Source: a virus. From it: a stretch of DNA of 46,995 nucleotides. Made by a program: the position numbers and the translations under genes. The notes beneath the pieces are model-generated. The model was not told the DNA's origin. It was given only the letters and a program-made list of their open reading frames with translations, and did not search any database. Positions 14,859 to 27,200 of the stretch are shown in pieces (positions within the stretch are counted from its first letter, which is position 1; the number at the start of each line of letters is the position of its first letter). The DNA lies in IMG/VR virus record IMGVR_UViG_3300008459_000083, positions 1 through 46,995 of that record; one strand, given 5' to 3'.

Positions 14859-17800
14859 ATGGCTACAACCACAAGACAAACTGCGATATTTGGTGTTGAA
14901 GATTGGAAACGTATCTATCAAACCTATAGAGAAGCCGACTTTCAAAGCTATGATTTTGAAACTCTGCGCAAAAGTTTTGTGGACTATCTGCGCCTTTATT
15001 ATCCGGAAACTTTCAACGATTACATTGAAAGTTCAGAGTTTATTGCCCTCTTGGATGTCATGGCCTTTATGGGCCAGTCTCTGGCCTTTCGCACAGATTT
15101 AAACACACGTGAAAATTATCTAGACACAGCAGAACGCCGAGACAGCGTGGTCAAACTGGCCAACTTGGTATCCTACACTCCCAAACGAAACACAGCCTCA
15201 CAAGGATATCTCAAAATATTTTCAGTGCAAACCACAGAAAATGTCATAGATTATACCGGCGTCAATCTATCCAATGTCACAGTAAACTGGGCCGACCCCA
15301 CAAACTTTGACTGGCAAGAACAGTTTACAGCCATCATCAATGCCAGCCTGACCGACACTCAGCGTGTGGGCCGCCCTGCAGCAAGAAGTACCATACTTGG
15401 TGTAAGGACTGACGAATACACTGTGAATCTGGTTCCAGGATTCCTGCCAGTGGTGCCTTACACAGCCACCGTGGACGGAGTCAACATGCCGTTTGAAGCA
15501 GTCAATGCCACGGCCGCCGGAAAAGAATTTGTGTATGAACCCAGTCCTCTGCCCGATGGTCAATTTAATATTTTGTTCCGCAACGACGAACTGGGATTTG
15601 CATCGGCCAACACAGGTTATTTCTTTTTGTTCAAACAGGGAGTTTTGCAGAATCAAGATTTTAACCTGCCAGAACGCATAGCCAATCGTGAAGTCAACAT
15701 CAACATTGAAGGAATCAACAATACTGATCGTTGGTTATATCAGTTAGACAATCTGGGCAACGTGGCCGCTGAGTGGCAGTACGTGGAAAGTGTTTATGCA
15801 GCAGCAGTAGAACAACTGGCTCCTGCTGTCAGAAATTTATTCAGTACTACATCCAGGGTCAATGATCAGATTGCCTTGAATTTTGGTGATGGAGTGTTTA
15901 GTGCTATTCCAGTGGGTCTATTCCGTTGCTATGTGCGTGCTTCAAATGGCCTGCAATACATTATCAATCCCGAAGAAATGCAAAGTGTGGTCATACCCAT
16001 CAGCTATGTGAGCCGCACTGGACAACTAGAGACCATAACATTTACCTGTGGTATCACGCAACCAGTGACCAATGCTCAGGCACGTGAAACCATTGACGAG
16101 ATCAAACAGCGTGCTCCGGCCCGTTACTACACACAAAATCGCATGGTCAACGGCGAAGATTACAACAATTTTCCATTTACAGCCTTTAACAGTATTTTAA
16201 AAAGCAAGGCCTTGAATCGTGCCAGTATAGGCACCAGTCGTTATTTGGATTTAGTAGATGGCACAGGCAAATACAGCTCGACCAATACTTTTGCCAGCGA
16301 CGGCGCCCTGTATGAATCCAACAATTTGCCTAGTTTTAATTTTGCTTGGTTAAACAACAACGATGTTTCCAGTATCATTACCAATCAGATTGAACCCACT
16401 TTGATAGCTTCCGGAGCCCAGCAATTTTATTACGCCAATTACACCAGACCCAGCTTGATTGCACTGAATGTAAGTTGGCAACAAAGTACCACCCTGGCCA
16501 ACGAAACCACAGGATATTTCAAAAATTCACTGGGCACACCCGAGTCAATTGGCAATTATACTTCTGACAACAAACGTTACATTGTGGTCGGCAGTCTGGT
16601 CAAATTTGTACCACCAGCGGGTTATTTTTTCAATTCCAGCAATCAATTGGTAGCTGGAGTTCCTGTGCGTGCCGATGAAAAATTGGTGATCTGGGCCAGT
16701 CCCACAGCGGTGTATCTAGATGGAACCAATCAAGGTTTGGGCAATTTCAGCAACGGTGTGGGCCCGGTGACCTTGAACAATTTTGTGCCCACTGGTGCCA
16801 TAGCCACTCAAGTGATTCCTTTGTTTGTGACTGATCTAGACACTACAATCAGACAAAGTATTTTAGATCAAATCTTGCTCAATAGAAATTGGGGGCTGGG
16901 CTACGCCAACGTTGCTACTACCACTCCGCAAGGAGTGCTGATTCCGGCCGGAACTTGGTATTTGATTACCAGTACCAATCTTGACGTGGATGCTGACTGG
17001 AGCAACGCCTTTGCAGGAGACACCAGTGGCACTAATCTAGATGCAAGTTGGTTTGTACAGGCCACCACTGATGGAGAAAATTACACAGTGGTTTCACGCA
17101 GTCTGGACTATTATTTTGGTAGCGTGTTAGAAACCAGATTTTTCTTCTACAGCGGTCAGCAAATTTTTGACAGCAGGACTGGCACTACCATTAGAGATTT
17201 TGTCAATGTGTTAAAGACCAACAGCAAGCCCGACAGCAATATTCCCCTTGAAGGTGATACACGTTTACGCATCATTGGTCAACCCGTGCAAAGCGATGGC
17301 TTTGTAGACGACTTCCAAGTTCTAGTAGGCTTTGAAGACACTGACAGTGATGGCGTTCCAGATAACCCAGATTTCTTTAATGACATTGTGGCACCCAATG
17401 TCACACCTAATCTCAAACTGGTGTTTTTACAAAGCACTGTAGATTTTGACAACTTGCAACGCTACCTTCTAGTTGATGCCGGTATAGTCAATAGTGACTA
17501 TGCAACCTTGGATGACATTGAGTTGGTCAAACAAAGTTATGTTGATGGTCAGGTTTTCTATGCGTATTCACAACAGTTATTTTATTCGTTGACAGTAAAT
17601 CCCAACAATGGAACCCGTGTGTTGGTACTCCGCAGTGATTTTATTGCTAGAGTTGGTAGACAAGGATTGTATTTCCAATATCGTCATAACAGTCCTTTGA
17701 CTTCAAGGTTAGATCCTGGCAGTACCAATATCATTGATCTGTATGTGGTCACCTTGCAATACAACACTGCCTATCGGAACTGGATCAAAGATTCCACAGG

Positions 17801-18299
17801 CACTGTGCCAGAACCTTTGCCACCAACTATTGATCAACTGACCACTGATTATGCTGGACTACAAGATTACAAAATGATCAGCGACAACGTGATTGTCAAC
17901 AGTGTGGAATTCAAACCTTTGTTTGGCGCCAAAGCCCCAGAAGAACTGCGTGCTACCATCAAGGTCATTAGAGCTATCAACAGCACCGCCAGCGTGAGCG
18001 AAATTAAAAACTTGGTCGTGGCCAACATGGATGCTTATTTCAGTCTTGACAAATGGAACTTTGGCGACACATTCTATTTTTCAGAACTGTCTGCTTACCT
18101 GCATGCACAGATTGGAGACATTGTCAGCAGTGTGGTCCTGGTACCTCTAAATCAACAAAAGTTTTTTGGTGACCTGTATGAAATACGCAGTGCGCCCAGT
18201 CAGATTTTTGTTAATGCAGCCACGGTCAACAACGTTGAAGTCATACAGGCATTGACCAGTACCAATTTGCGTACAGCGCCCGGTAGTGGAGTCATCTAA
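14859..18299 (+). CDS. gp6: baseplate wedge protein gp6
   Basis: This 1146-residue protein is the main structural wedge subunit, which forms the inner baseplate ring. The N-terminus is typical: FETLRKSFVDYLRLYYPETF, YIESSEFIALLDVMAFMGQS and TRENYLDTAERRDSVVKLAN (about 29-110). A conserved centre has QRAPARYYTQNRMVNGEDYN (about 415-434). T4 gp6 is 660 residues; the extra length is beta-rich sequence in the middle and after residue 450. The C-terminal part (about 1010-1140) carries the GPW_gp25-partner features KVIRAINSTASVSEIKNLV and FYFSELSAYLHAQIGDIVSS. It overlaps the giant gene by one base (TAATG). Confidence 0.92.
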   Translation: MATTTRQTAIFGVEDWKRIYQTYREADFQSYDFETLRKSFVDYLRLYYPETFNDYIESSEFIALLDVMAFMGQSLAFRTDLNTRENYLDTAERRDSVVKLANLVSYTPKRNTASQGYLKIFSVQTTENVIDYTGVNLSNVTVNWADPTNFDWQEQFTAIINASLTDTQRVGRPAARSTILGVRTDEYTVNLVPGFLPVVPYTATVDGVNMPFEAVNATAAGKEFVYEPSPLPDGQFNILFRNDELGFASANTGYFFLFKQGVLQNQDFNLPERIANREVNINIEGINNTDRWLYQLDNLGNVAAEWQYVESVYAAAVEQLAPAVRNLFSTTSRVNDQIALNFGDGVFSAIPVGLFRCYVRASNGLQYIINPEEMQSVVIPISYVSRTGQLETITFTCGITQPVTNAQARETIDEIKQRAPARYYTQNRMVNGEDYNNFPFTAFNSILKSKALNRASIGTSRYLDLVDGTGKYSSTNTFASDGALYESNNLPSFNFAWLNNNDVSSIITNQIEPTLIASGAQQFYYANYTRPSLIALNVSWQQSTTLANETTGYFKNSLGTPESIGNYTSDNKRYIVVGSLVKFVPPAGYFFNSSNQLVAGVPVRADEKLVIWASPTAVYLDGTNQGLGNFSNGVGPVTLNNFVPTGAIATQVIPLFVTDLDTTIRQSILDQILLNRNWGLGYANVATTTPQGVLIPAGTWYLITSTNLDVDADWSNAFAGDTSGTNLDASWFVQATTDGENYTVVSRSLDYYFGSVLETRFFFYSGQQIFDSRTGTTIRDFVNVLKTNSKPDSNIPLEGDTRLRIIGQPVQSDGFVDDFQVLVGFEDTDSDGVPDNPDFFNDIVAPNVTPNLKLVFLQSTVDFDNLQRYLLVDAGIVNSDYATLDDIELVKQSYVDGQVFYAYSQQLFYSLTVNPNNGTRVLVLRSDFIARVGRQGLYFQYRHNSPLTSRLDPGSTNIIDLYVVTLQYNTAYRNWIKDSTGTVPEPLPPTIDQLTTDYAGLQDYKMISDNVIVNSVEFKPLFGAKAPEELRATIKVIRAINSTASVSEIKNLVVANMDAYFSLDKWNFGDTFYFSELSAYLHAQIGDIVSSVVLVPLNQQKFFGDLYEIRSAPSQIFVNAATVNNVEVIQALTSTNLRTAPGSGVI

Positions 18300-21200
18300 T
18301 GGCACGAGTACGTTCGGTCGATTTTTTACCTGAAATATTTCAGACTCCGGTCAATAGACAGTTCTTGTCGGCCACGCTGGATCAACTCATACAAGAGCCA
18401 AAATTCCAAAAAACGCAAGGATTCGTTGGCCGTCGTGTTGGACCCGGAGTTAATCCCGAAGATCGTTATGTGATTGAGCCCACCAAGACACGCAATGATT
18501 ATCAATTGGAACCTGGAGTCGTTGGTCTTGAGCCCGGCACCAACAATATCAATGATGTAATCACCTATCCTGGAATCAATGATGCACTGAGATTGCAAGG
18601 CGCTTACACCAACAATTCAGACAGACTATACACCAGCGAATACTATGCCTGGGATCCATTTGTTGACTTTGATAAGTTTGTAAACTATCAACAATACTAC
18701 TGGTTGCCTAGTGGTCCTCTTGATGTGGATGTTTCGTCATCCACGGTTTTGTCTACTGACAATTTCGTAGTAACACGAGCAAACGGCACTTATACATTTA
18801 GCGGAATAGCTGGAACCAATCCTGCGTTGACCTTGTTACGCGGCGGCAGTTATACATTTCAAGTGGCACAGAATGACAAACAAAATATAAATTTCCGTGT
18901 GCAGAATCGCGGTATTTCTGCATATCTAATAAACTACGAGCCCAATCCTACTTTGACACTGGTGCGTGGCAACACCTACACATTTACCTTGTCACTGACT
19001 GGGTTATTTCCTTTTTTCATCAAAACACTGCCAAGCCTGGGCAATATCAATACCTGGGATTCAGGCGTGACCAACAATGGTGCCAGTATCGGAACCGTGA
19101 CTTTTGTGGTACCTCAAGATGCACCAGATGTGCTGTATTACAGCAGCAGTACACAACTTAACATGCGTGGTACCATGAACATAGTTGATGCCACGCCTGG
19201 CACTGGCCCGGGCTTTTGGATCCAAGCTGCACCCGGCGTCAACGGAAGATTACCAGCTACTCCTAACATCAGCAGTAGAGATGTTTTGGGAGTAACCAAC
19301 AATGGTGAAGACCTTGGCACTATCACATTCGATGTGCCTCTAAGCACAGCACAAAGTTTTTATTACGATTTGATCGAGCTCCCAGGCGTGGATCTGATAA
19401 CCACGTTACAGTATGATCAAATCAATGGCAAAACAGTTGAGCAGTTTTTTATTGAAAATATCTCTGGTATCGATGGCATAGTTGACCTTAACAATCGCAC
19501 ACTGGTATTCCAATACACTGACAGTGGCTGGGATACTGTGCCAGAATCTCTAAGATACAACGTATGGAGAATCAATTATGTAGACATAGCTGGCACTGAT
19601 TATATACAATTGATCAATGTGCTGACCGTAAACAATTTGGAAAAGTTTTCAATTCTGTATGGCACACAATATGCCAGCACCGGGTGGTACAAAAATACCC
19701 AAGGACTGTTTGAACAGATTCCTTTGTTGACCGCAGTCAACAATGTGTTGTACTACCAAGATGGTCTAGATCCAGCACTGTTTGGAGAAATCCGTTTGAT
19801 AGATCCGCTGGAATCTTCCACATTGAGAATTGACGACATACTTGATCGCCCTGACTATACTAGCCCCAACGGAGTAGTATTCACCAATGGTCTCAAAGTA
19901 GTTTTCCGCGGCAACGTTGATCCTGTCAGCTACCAAAATCAAAGTTACTACGTGGAAGGTGTAGGCACGGCCATACGCCTGTTGCCTGTGACTGATTTTG
20001 TCACACCTGAAACTTACACGCAGAGCGCCAGCATTGCCTTTGACCAATTGCCCTACGATGTGGGCAATTTTGATGGCACACTGAATGCTCCTGCAAGGCC
20101 CGACTATCTTACCATCAACCGAGCCAGTCCAGATCTCAATGGCTGGAGTCGTAGTAATCGTTGGTTCCATATAGATGTAATCAACTATTCAGCCGAACTC
20201 AACAACATACAACCCACAGTAGACAATGCTGCACGTGGTCGTAGACCAATCCTGGAATTCCGAGCTGGCACACGCTTGTTTAATTTTGGAACACAAGGCA
20301 AACAACCAGTCAACATCATTGATTTCCAAAACACAGATGCACTCAGCAATATCAATGGCACACTGGGATATGGTGTGGATGGGTATTCATTTATCAACGG
20401 AACTCGCGTTATTTTTGCAGCCGATAGTAACCCCACTGTCAGAAACAAGATATATCAAGTTGAATTTATCATGCCTGACACACAGGATCCATTGATATTG
20501 CAACCTATTATCAATTTGGTACCTGCAACAGATACCGATGTAGAAATCAATCAAACTGTGGTATGTTTGAGTGGTATAACTTTACAAGGAAAAAGTTTTT
20601 ACTATGATGGGGTGGCATGGTTATCAGGACAAGACAAACAAAGTTTAAATCAAGCACCGTTGTTTGATATATTTGACAGTTCTGAAATCAGTCTTGGAAA
20701 TTTGGTCAAATATCCTAGTTCAACTTTCACAGGTAGCAAGTTACTAAGCTATGCCCCGGGCACTGGACCCGATGATCCAGTGCTGGAGTTTGCTTTGAAA
20801 TATCTTAACTTGGCCAACATCGGTGACATTGTGTTTGACAACAACCTTTACACAGATACTTTTATATATGTAAAAGATTCAGTCAGTGCGACAGAAGATA
20901 TCAGTTTTGGCTTTGTGCATCGTTATTTGAACCGAGTTGCTTTTGTAAGAGAACTGGGTTGGCAAACAGCCGTTACTCCCAGCATAACTCGTCAACAATT
21001 TAGATTCACCTACGAAGGCCGTCCATTGCAGTTGGATGTCAAGGTCAATGATTCTGTCACGGTTCCTGCAATACAGTTGTATGTGAATGCCAGGTTCCAG
21101 GACCCAAGTCGTTACTCAGTAGCAACCACAGCCGACATAACCACAGTGATCTTGACGCCCGAGGCCACCGGAGTAGTGCCAGGCGACATTATTGAAATTG

Positions 21201-24200
21201 CAGCCATCAGTGATCAAGTCAGTGCTCAAGGATTTTATCAGGTACCTATCAATTTAGAAAACAATCCGATCAATGCCAACAGTGGAACATTTACTCTAGG
21301 CACTGTGCGTAGCCATTATGGTACCATCGGAGAAAATCTGATTGCATTGCAAGGTCCTATCAACGGAGCCAACAACACACGTGACCTAGGCAACATTGTT
21401 CCTTATGGCTTGCAAATACTACAACAGTCAAGCCCGCTAACCTTGGCCGGATACTTTGCAAGAAATCTTGAATATGATATTTTTGCCTCTATAGAATACA
21501 ATTCTAGAGAATATATCAAGTTTAAAAATCTCATGCTGGAAACAGTGGTTCGCAACGAGTATGGAAATGCTACCGTGGCACAAATCCTAGACTTGGCTAT
21601 CGCAGAAATTACCCAAGGGCGCACAGACATCAATCCATTTTATTGGAGTGATATGTTGCCCACTGGTTCAGTATTTTTAGAAACCACGTACACAGTTACA
21701 CCTATCACTACCAATGTATTTGATACTGAGCAGACTTATGATTTTACATCAGCCAACTTCCAAGGCTTGTTGGTATATCTTACTCGTGCTACTGCAGAAC
21801 CTGGAGTAAGCACAACCACGCTACTAAGCCGCCACACTGACTATGTTGTATCAACTGATGGACCAACATTGTCTGTCACTGTGCCTTTGGTCGTAGGCGA
21901 CGTGGTAACCTTGCGTGAATATCGCGACACTGCTGGAAATTTCTGTCCTAACACTCCTAGCAAGATGGGCCTGTATCCCAAATATTTGCCAAGGATATTT
22001 GTTGATACCAATTATATAAATCCCACAACAGTGATACAAGGCCACGATGGCAGTATCACCGTGACGTTTGGCGACATCAGAGATGAAATCTTATTAGAAT
22101 TTGAAACACGCATTTACAACAATCTCAAGACCGACGACAATCCAGTGCCATTAACCATCGACGATGTTATTCCGGGATTTTTCCGCACTACAGATTACAC
22201 GCAGACTGAGATCACTGCAATTCTTGGAGAAAGTTTTTTAAGTTGGATTGGCTGGAACAAACTAGATTACAAAGCACAGGACTATCTAGCCAACAATCCG
22301 TTTACCTATAATTACAGTAGTGCTGGCAGCAAAATAAACAGCGACGGCACGGTCAGCAACACCATTGAAAGTCCGTTGCTGGGTGCCTGGCGCGGAATCT
22401 ACAGGTACTTCTACGACACCATCAGTCCCAATCTGACACCGTGGGAAATGTTAGGTTTCAGTGAAGAACCTGCTTGGTGGACACAACGGTATGGTCCTGC
22501 GCCTTATACCAGCGACAACTTGGTATTGTGGGACGACCTCGAAGCTGGCCTAGTGGCTGATCCTGTGGCACCTTATGTGGTCATAAAATTCCGCAGACCG
22601 GGCCTGACATCAGTTATACCGGTAGGCACTGAAGGACAGTTGCTGGCTCCAATCAACAGTGTGGTAGGCGCATATGATCCTACCGCATTCCGCAAGAGTT
22701 GGGTGGTTGGTGATGGCGGCCCTGTTGAAAGTTCCTGGTGGACATCCAGCAGTTATCCATTTGCGGTCATGCGCCTATTGGCATTGACACGACCTGCAGA
22801 ATTCTTTAGCCTGTTTGCTGATCGTGATCGTTATCGTTTCAGCGCAGAATTTGATCAATACTTGTACGATGGTCGTTATAGATTGAGTCTGAGATCAATT
22901 CCGGGACAAGATAGTATCAGCGGCATCGAAGTCTATGGACGCTTGGAAGGACAACAAGATGGAATCAGCAAGGCCAGCTATATCAACTGGATTGTTGATT
23001 ACAATCAACAGCTGGGTCGCAACAGCACCGAACGATTGACCGATGACCTGGCCAACATTGATGTTCGGCTGTGCTATAGAATGGCCAGCTTTACCAACAA
23101 ACAATATCTAAAAATATTCACAGAAAAATCCAGTCCCAACAGCCAAAACAGTAGCCTGTTGTTGCCCGACGAAAGTTACAATCTGTTGCTGTACAAGAAT
23201 CAGCCATTTGCTGACATTGTGTACAGTGCTCTAATTGTGGAACGTGTGGCCACAGGATATGCTGTGTTTGGATACAGTACTACCAATCCATACTTTGAAA
23301 TTTTTGCCAGCTCCAGTGGCGGAGTATTACAAACAGTAAGTGGTGGTGGCGCCGACGTGCGAGTGCCAGTCAACTACACCGACATTGTGGTCCAAGTTCC
23401 ATATGGATATGTGTTTACTAACACCACCATGGTCGTGGATTTTATATTGAGTTATGGTGCATATCTTATAAGTCAAGGCTTGATATTTACTGATGTTGAA
23501 AACGGGTATCAACTCAACTGGAAACAGATGGCCACAGAATTCTTGTATTTCAGTCAACAAGGTTGGGCCACAGGAACCCTGATCAATCTAAATCCGGTGG
23601 CCAGTCGATTGGTAGCTGTCAAAGCTGGCGCAGTGGTTGATACCATTGAAAGCCTTACACCAGAGAACATGTTGCTGGATCAAAATCGTGGAGTGTTGCC
23701 CACACGTGATCTTGTGATCGATCGCAATGAAAATACTTTTACTGTAACTTCCAATTCAAATCAAACCATAAGTTATTTGCATCTGAGATTTACCAACTAT
23801 GAACACATGGTTGTGTTAGACAACGTCAGTATTTTTGCTGATTTGATCTACGATCCAATTACGGCTGCACGACAAAATCGTGTGCGGATCACAGCAGCCA
23901 CTACCACTGAGTGGAACGGACAAGTAGATGCACAAGGATTTATCCTCAACGAAAACAATGTCAAAGAATGGCAAAGCAATCGCAAGTATACCAAGGGCGA
24001 AATTGTTTTTTACAAAAATGTATATTGGTCAGCACAGACCATTGTACAACCCAAGGTATTGTTTGATTACACCGATTGGGTAAAGTCCGATTACACGCTG
24101 ATACAAGAAGGTCTATTACCTAACATAGCCAACAAGGCCAACCAATTGGCCAACAGTTACAATACCTACAGTGCTAATCTGGAACGCGACAATGACTTGT

Positions 24201-27200
24201 TGAGCTATGGCTTGATTGGATTCCGTCCTCGTCAGTACATGGCTGCACTGAATCTTGACGATGTCAGCCAGGTCAACATCTACCAACAGTTTCTAGGAAG
24301 AAAAGGCACTATACGCTCAGCTGAACTGTTTACTAGTGCAGACCTAGGCAAAGAAAGTGGCGAATACAACATATATGAAAACTGGGCCATATTGGCAGCC
24401 ACATACGGCGCCAATGCCAATCGTAGCTTTTTTGAACTCAGGCTCACTGAAGATCTCTTGCAATCAAATCCCAGTGTGATACAAGTTATCAATCCACAGC
24501 AATCCAGCGATGCAGATCAAACTGTGTTGTTGAGCAATGTCTGGAGAGAAAGTTTCAAACTGACCAGCACTGATATATTGCCTACTACCTATTCAACCAT
24601 CAGTGACACTGCTTTGCCCAGTGCCGGTTATGTAAATTTGAATGATGCAGACATCACTGTGTTCAGTCTGGATGATCCTTCCAGTATTGCTGCCAACTTA
24701 GACTCTGTGGGCATTGGCACTGTAATCTGGGTAGCAAAAACCAATCCGTATGATTGGAACATTTACAGATGTGAACGTGTGACCGGAAGACTTACACAAG
24801 TAGCAGATAATCTCAATCAGACCAGTGTGGCCACATTCACTTCGGCACACGGTCTTGTTGTAGGCGATCTGATAATTGTTCGTTATTTCAGCCAAGCAGT
24901 AGATGGAGTATATCGTGTATTATCAGTGCCCGGTATCACACAAGTAGTTATTGCTTATAATTTTATCAGTACCAATCAAACCACTCTGAGTGGAGACGGG
25001 CTGGTTTTTTATTTGCAAACAGCTCGAGTAGCACAACCCAGCGATATAGCCACCTTGCCATATGCCAACAGTTTGGTACCTGGCGCACGAGTATGGGTCG
25101 ATGACAATGGTGCTGGTCACTGGGTGGTTTTAGAAAAACAAAATTCATTCACAGATTTTGATCGACTCCGTGTAGAATTTCCAATAACCAACAACCAACT
25201 TGGTTTTTCCATAGCCCAAGGCGCTGATAATTTTACAGCATTGGTTGGAGCTCCTGGATTAGATGCCGAGGATAGCTCGCTGGATTCAGCTGGCGGTGTT
25301 TACACCTACCGTAGAACTGTCGATGGCAACTACGGTTTCAACATAAATTTACAATTGAACGCAGTAGACACGTTGGGGTTTGGTAACAGTGTAGACTTTG
25401 GCAATCGTACCTGGGGAGTTGCCGGAGCCAGCGGTAGTAACAATTATGCTGGATACGCGGTGGTCCTGTATTTGGTACCTGGTACCAACGATTATATTTT
25501 GTCACAGATGTTGATAGCACCAGACTTGGATTTTAACCCAATCAAGTTTGGCTCAGCAGTGACCATCAGCCCGGATGAACGCTGGATGTATGTGAGTGCT
25601 GCCGATGGCAACAAAGTCTATGCCTACGGCAAGGTTGAAATAGAAAATCAGCGAGTGGTTTATGTGACCGACGGCGCTACCAACATATTCAACTATTCAA
25701 ATTTTATTGAAATTGACAGTGTATTTCCAAATCAATTGGTGTTGAGCCTGGACAATTTGCAAAGCGGCATCAACGTAGACCTTGTTTTTGCCATTGACTA
25801 TTTTATAACTGCCACAACGGTGGTGTTATTCAGCACCCCGACTGCAGGATTAAATCTCTCCATCAGCCGCCGGCAGATCGCACAGCTTGACGACTACAAC
25901 TATTTTGGAATACTTCAAAATACCACCAGTGGACTTGGTGTTGACGCTGTATTTTCTCTGAACTCTGTGCGTGGAGCCTATGTTCCTACATTGGTCTCGC
26001 CCGGTTCTGGATATGCACCCGGTGACACCCTGGTTGTATTTGGAGCAGCAATTGGTGGAGCCACGCCGGCCAACAATTTAACAATAACAGTGACCACAGT
26101 TGATGCCAACACTGGAATAGCAACATTTACCAATAGCGGAACTGGCATTAGCAACATCACGACCTTTGCTCTCAACCCAGATCTTTATACAGCCACCAAC
26201 ATTTATTCGTTTACCATGTCTGTGGATGGGCAATTACAACGCCCATTTATTGATTACAGCTTTAACAACAGCACCCTGGAAGTGACTTTTATAAACAATC
26301 CTCCTTTTGGATCAATCATCAGTGTGTCAACTGGATCTTATTGGCAATATGTGGATACTCTCACAGTTCCTGGCCTAAGTGCAAATGCAGAATTTGGATC
26401 CAGTGTAACCACTGCCACCGACGGCCGTCAAATTTTGATTGGCTCGCCCTTAGACGACGCTGGAGCAGTGAATCAAGCTGGTTCAGTTTATGCGTTTGAT
26501 CGTAGCGTGATTCGCTACTTGGTGACAGATGTCACACAGTTGACTTATGCCATGCCAGGAACTCCTCAAGGCCCAATCTCGGTAATTTTAAACAATCAGT
26601 TCTTGAACAACTCAGATGACTTTATAAATGGTCAATTTAGTGTGGTGGGATCTGATGTTGTGTTGGCCAGTACAACAAGTTTGACTATTGGTGACATTAT
26701 AGAAATTGAAACCAATGAGTTTCAGCAGATACAAAAAATTGTTTCGGCCACAGCTCAAGACGAAAGTGCATTTGGTACTGCTGTAGAAATCTGTTCAAAC
26801 AATTGCAGTGTGTATACCGGTGAGCCATTGGCCACAGTAACTCTTCCCCAGGAAGGACAAGTACAACGCAACGTAAATCAAAGTCGAGTGTACGGAGTCA
26901 TCTCAACCACCAAAGCCAACCCTGCTCTCACTGCCGGAGACACAATAAGAATCAACAACACTCAAGTTGCTGTTCCTCTTGCTCCCGACAATACCATACA
27001 AGGATTGATATCAGCTATTAATTCGGCTGGAATACCCAATGTGATAGCATCGGCCACGACAGATCTTGTGTTGTTGGGTGACGATGTAACCAAGACATTT
27101 GATGTAGGAACCATATACAGTGCCACAACAGCTTATACCACTGTGGTCTATTTGGGCACTGTGTTACAGACTGCCGGAGTTGATTACACCTACAACAATA

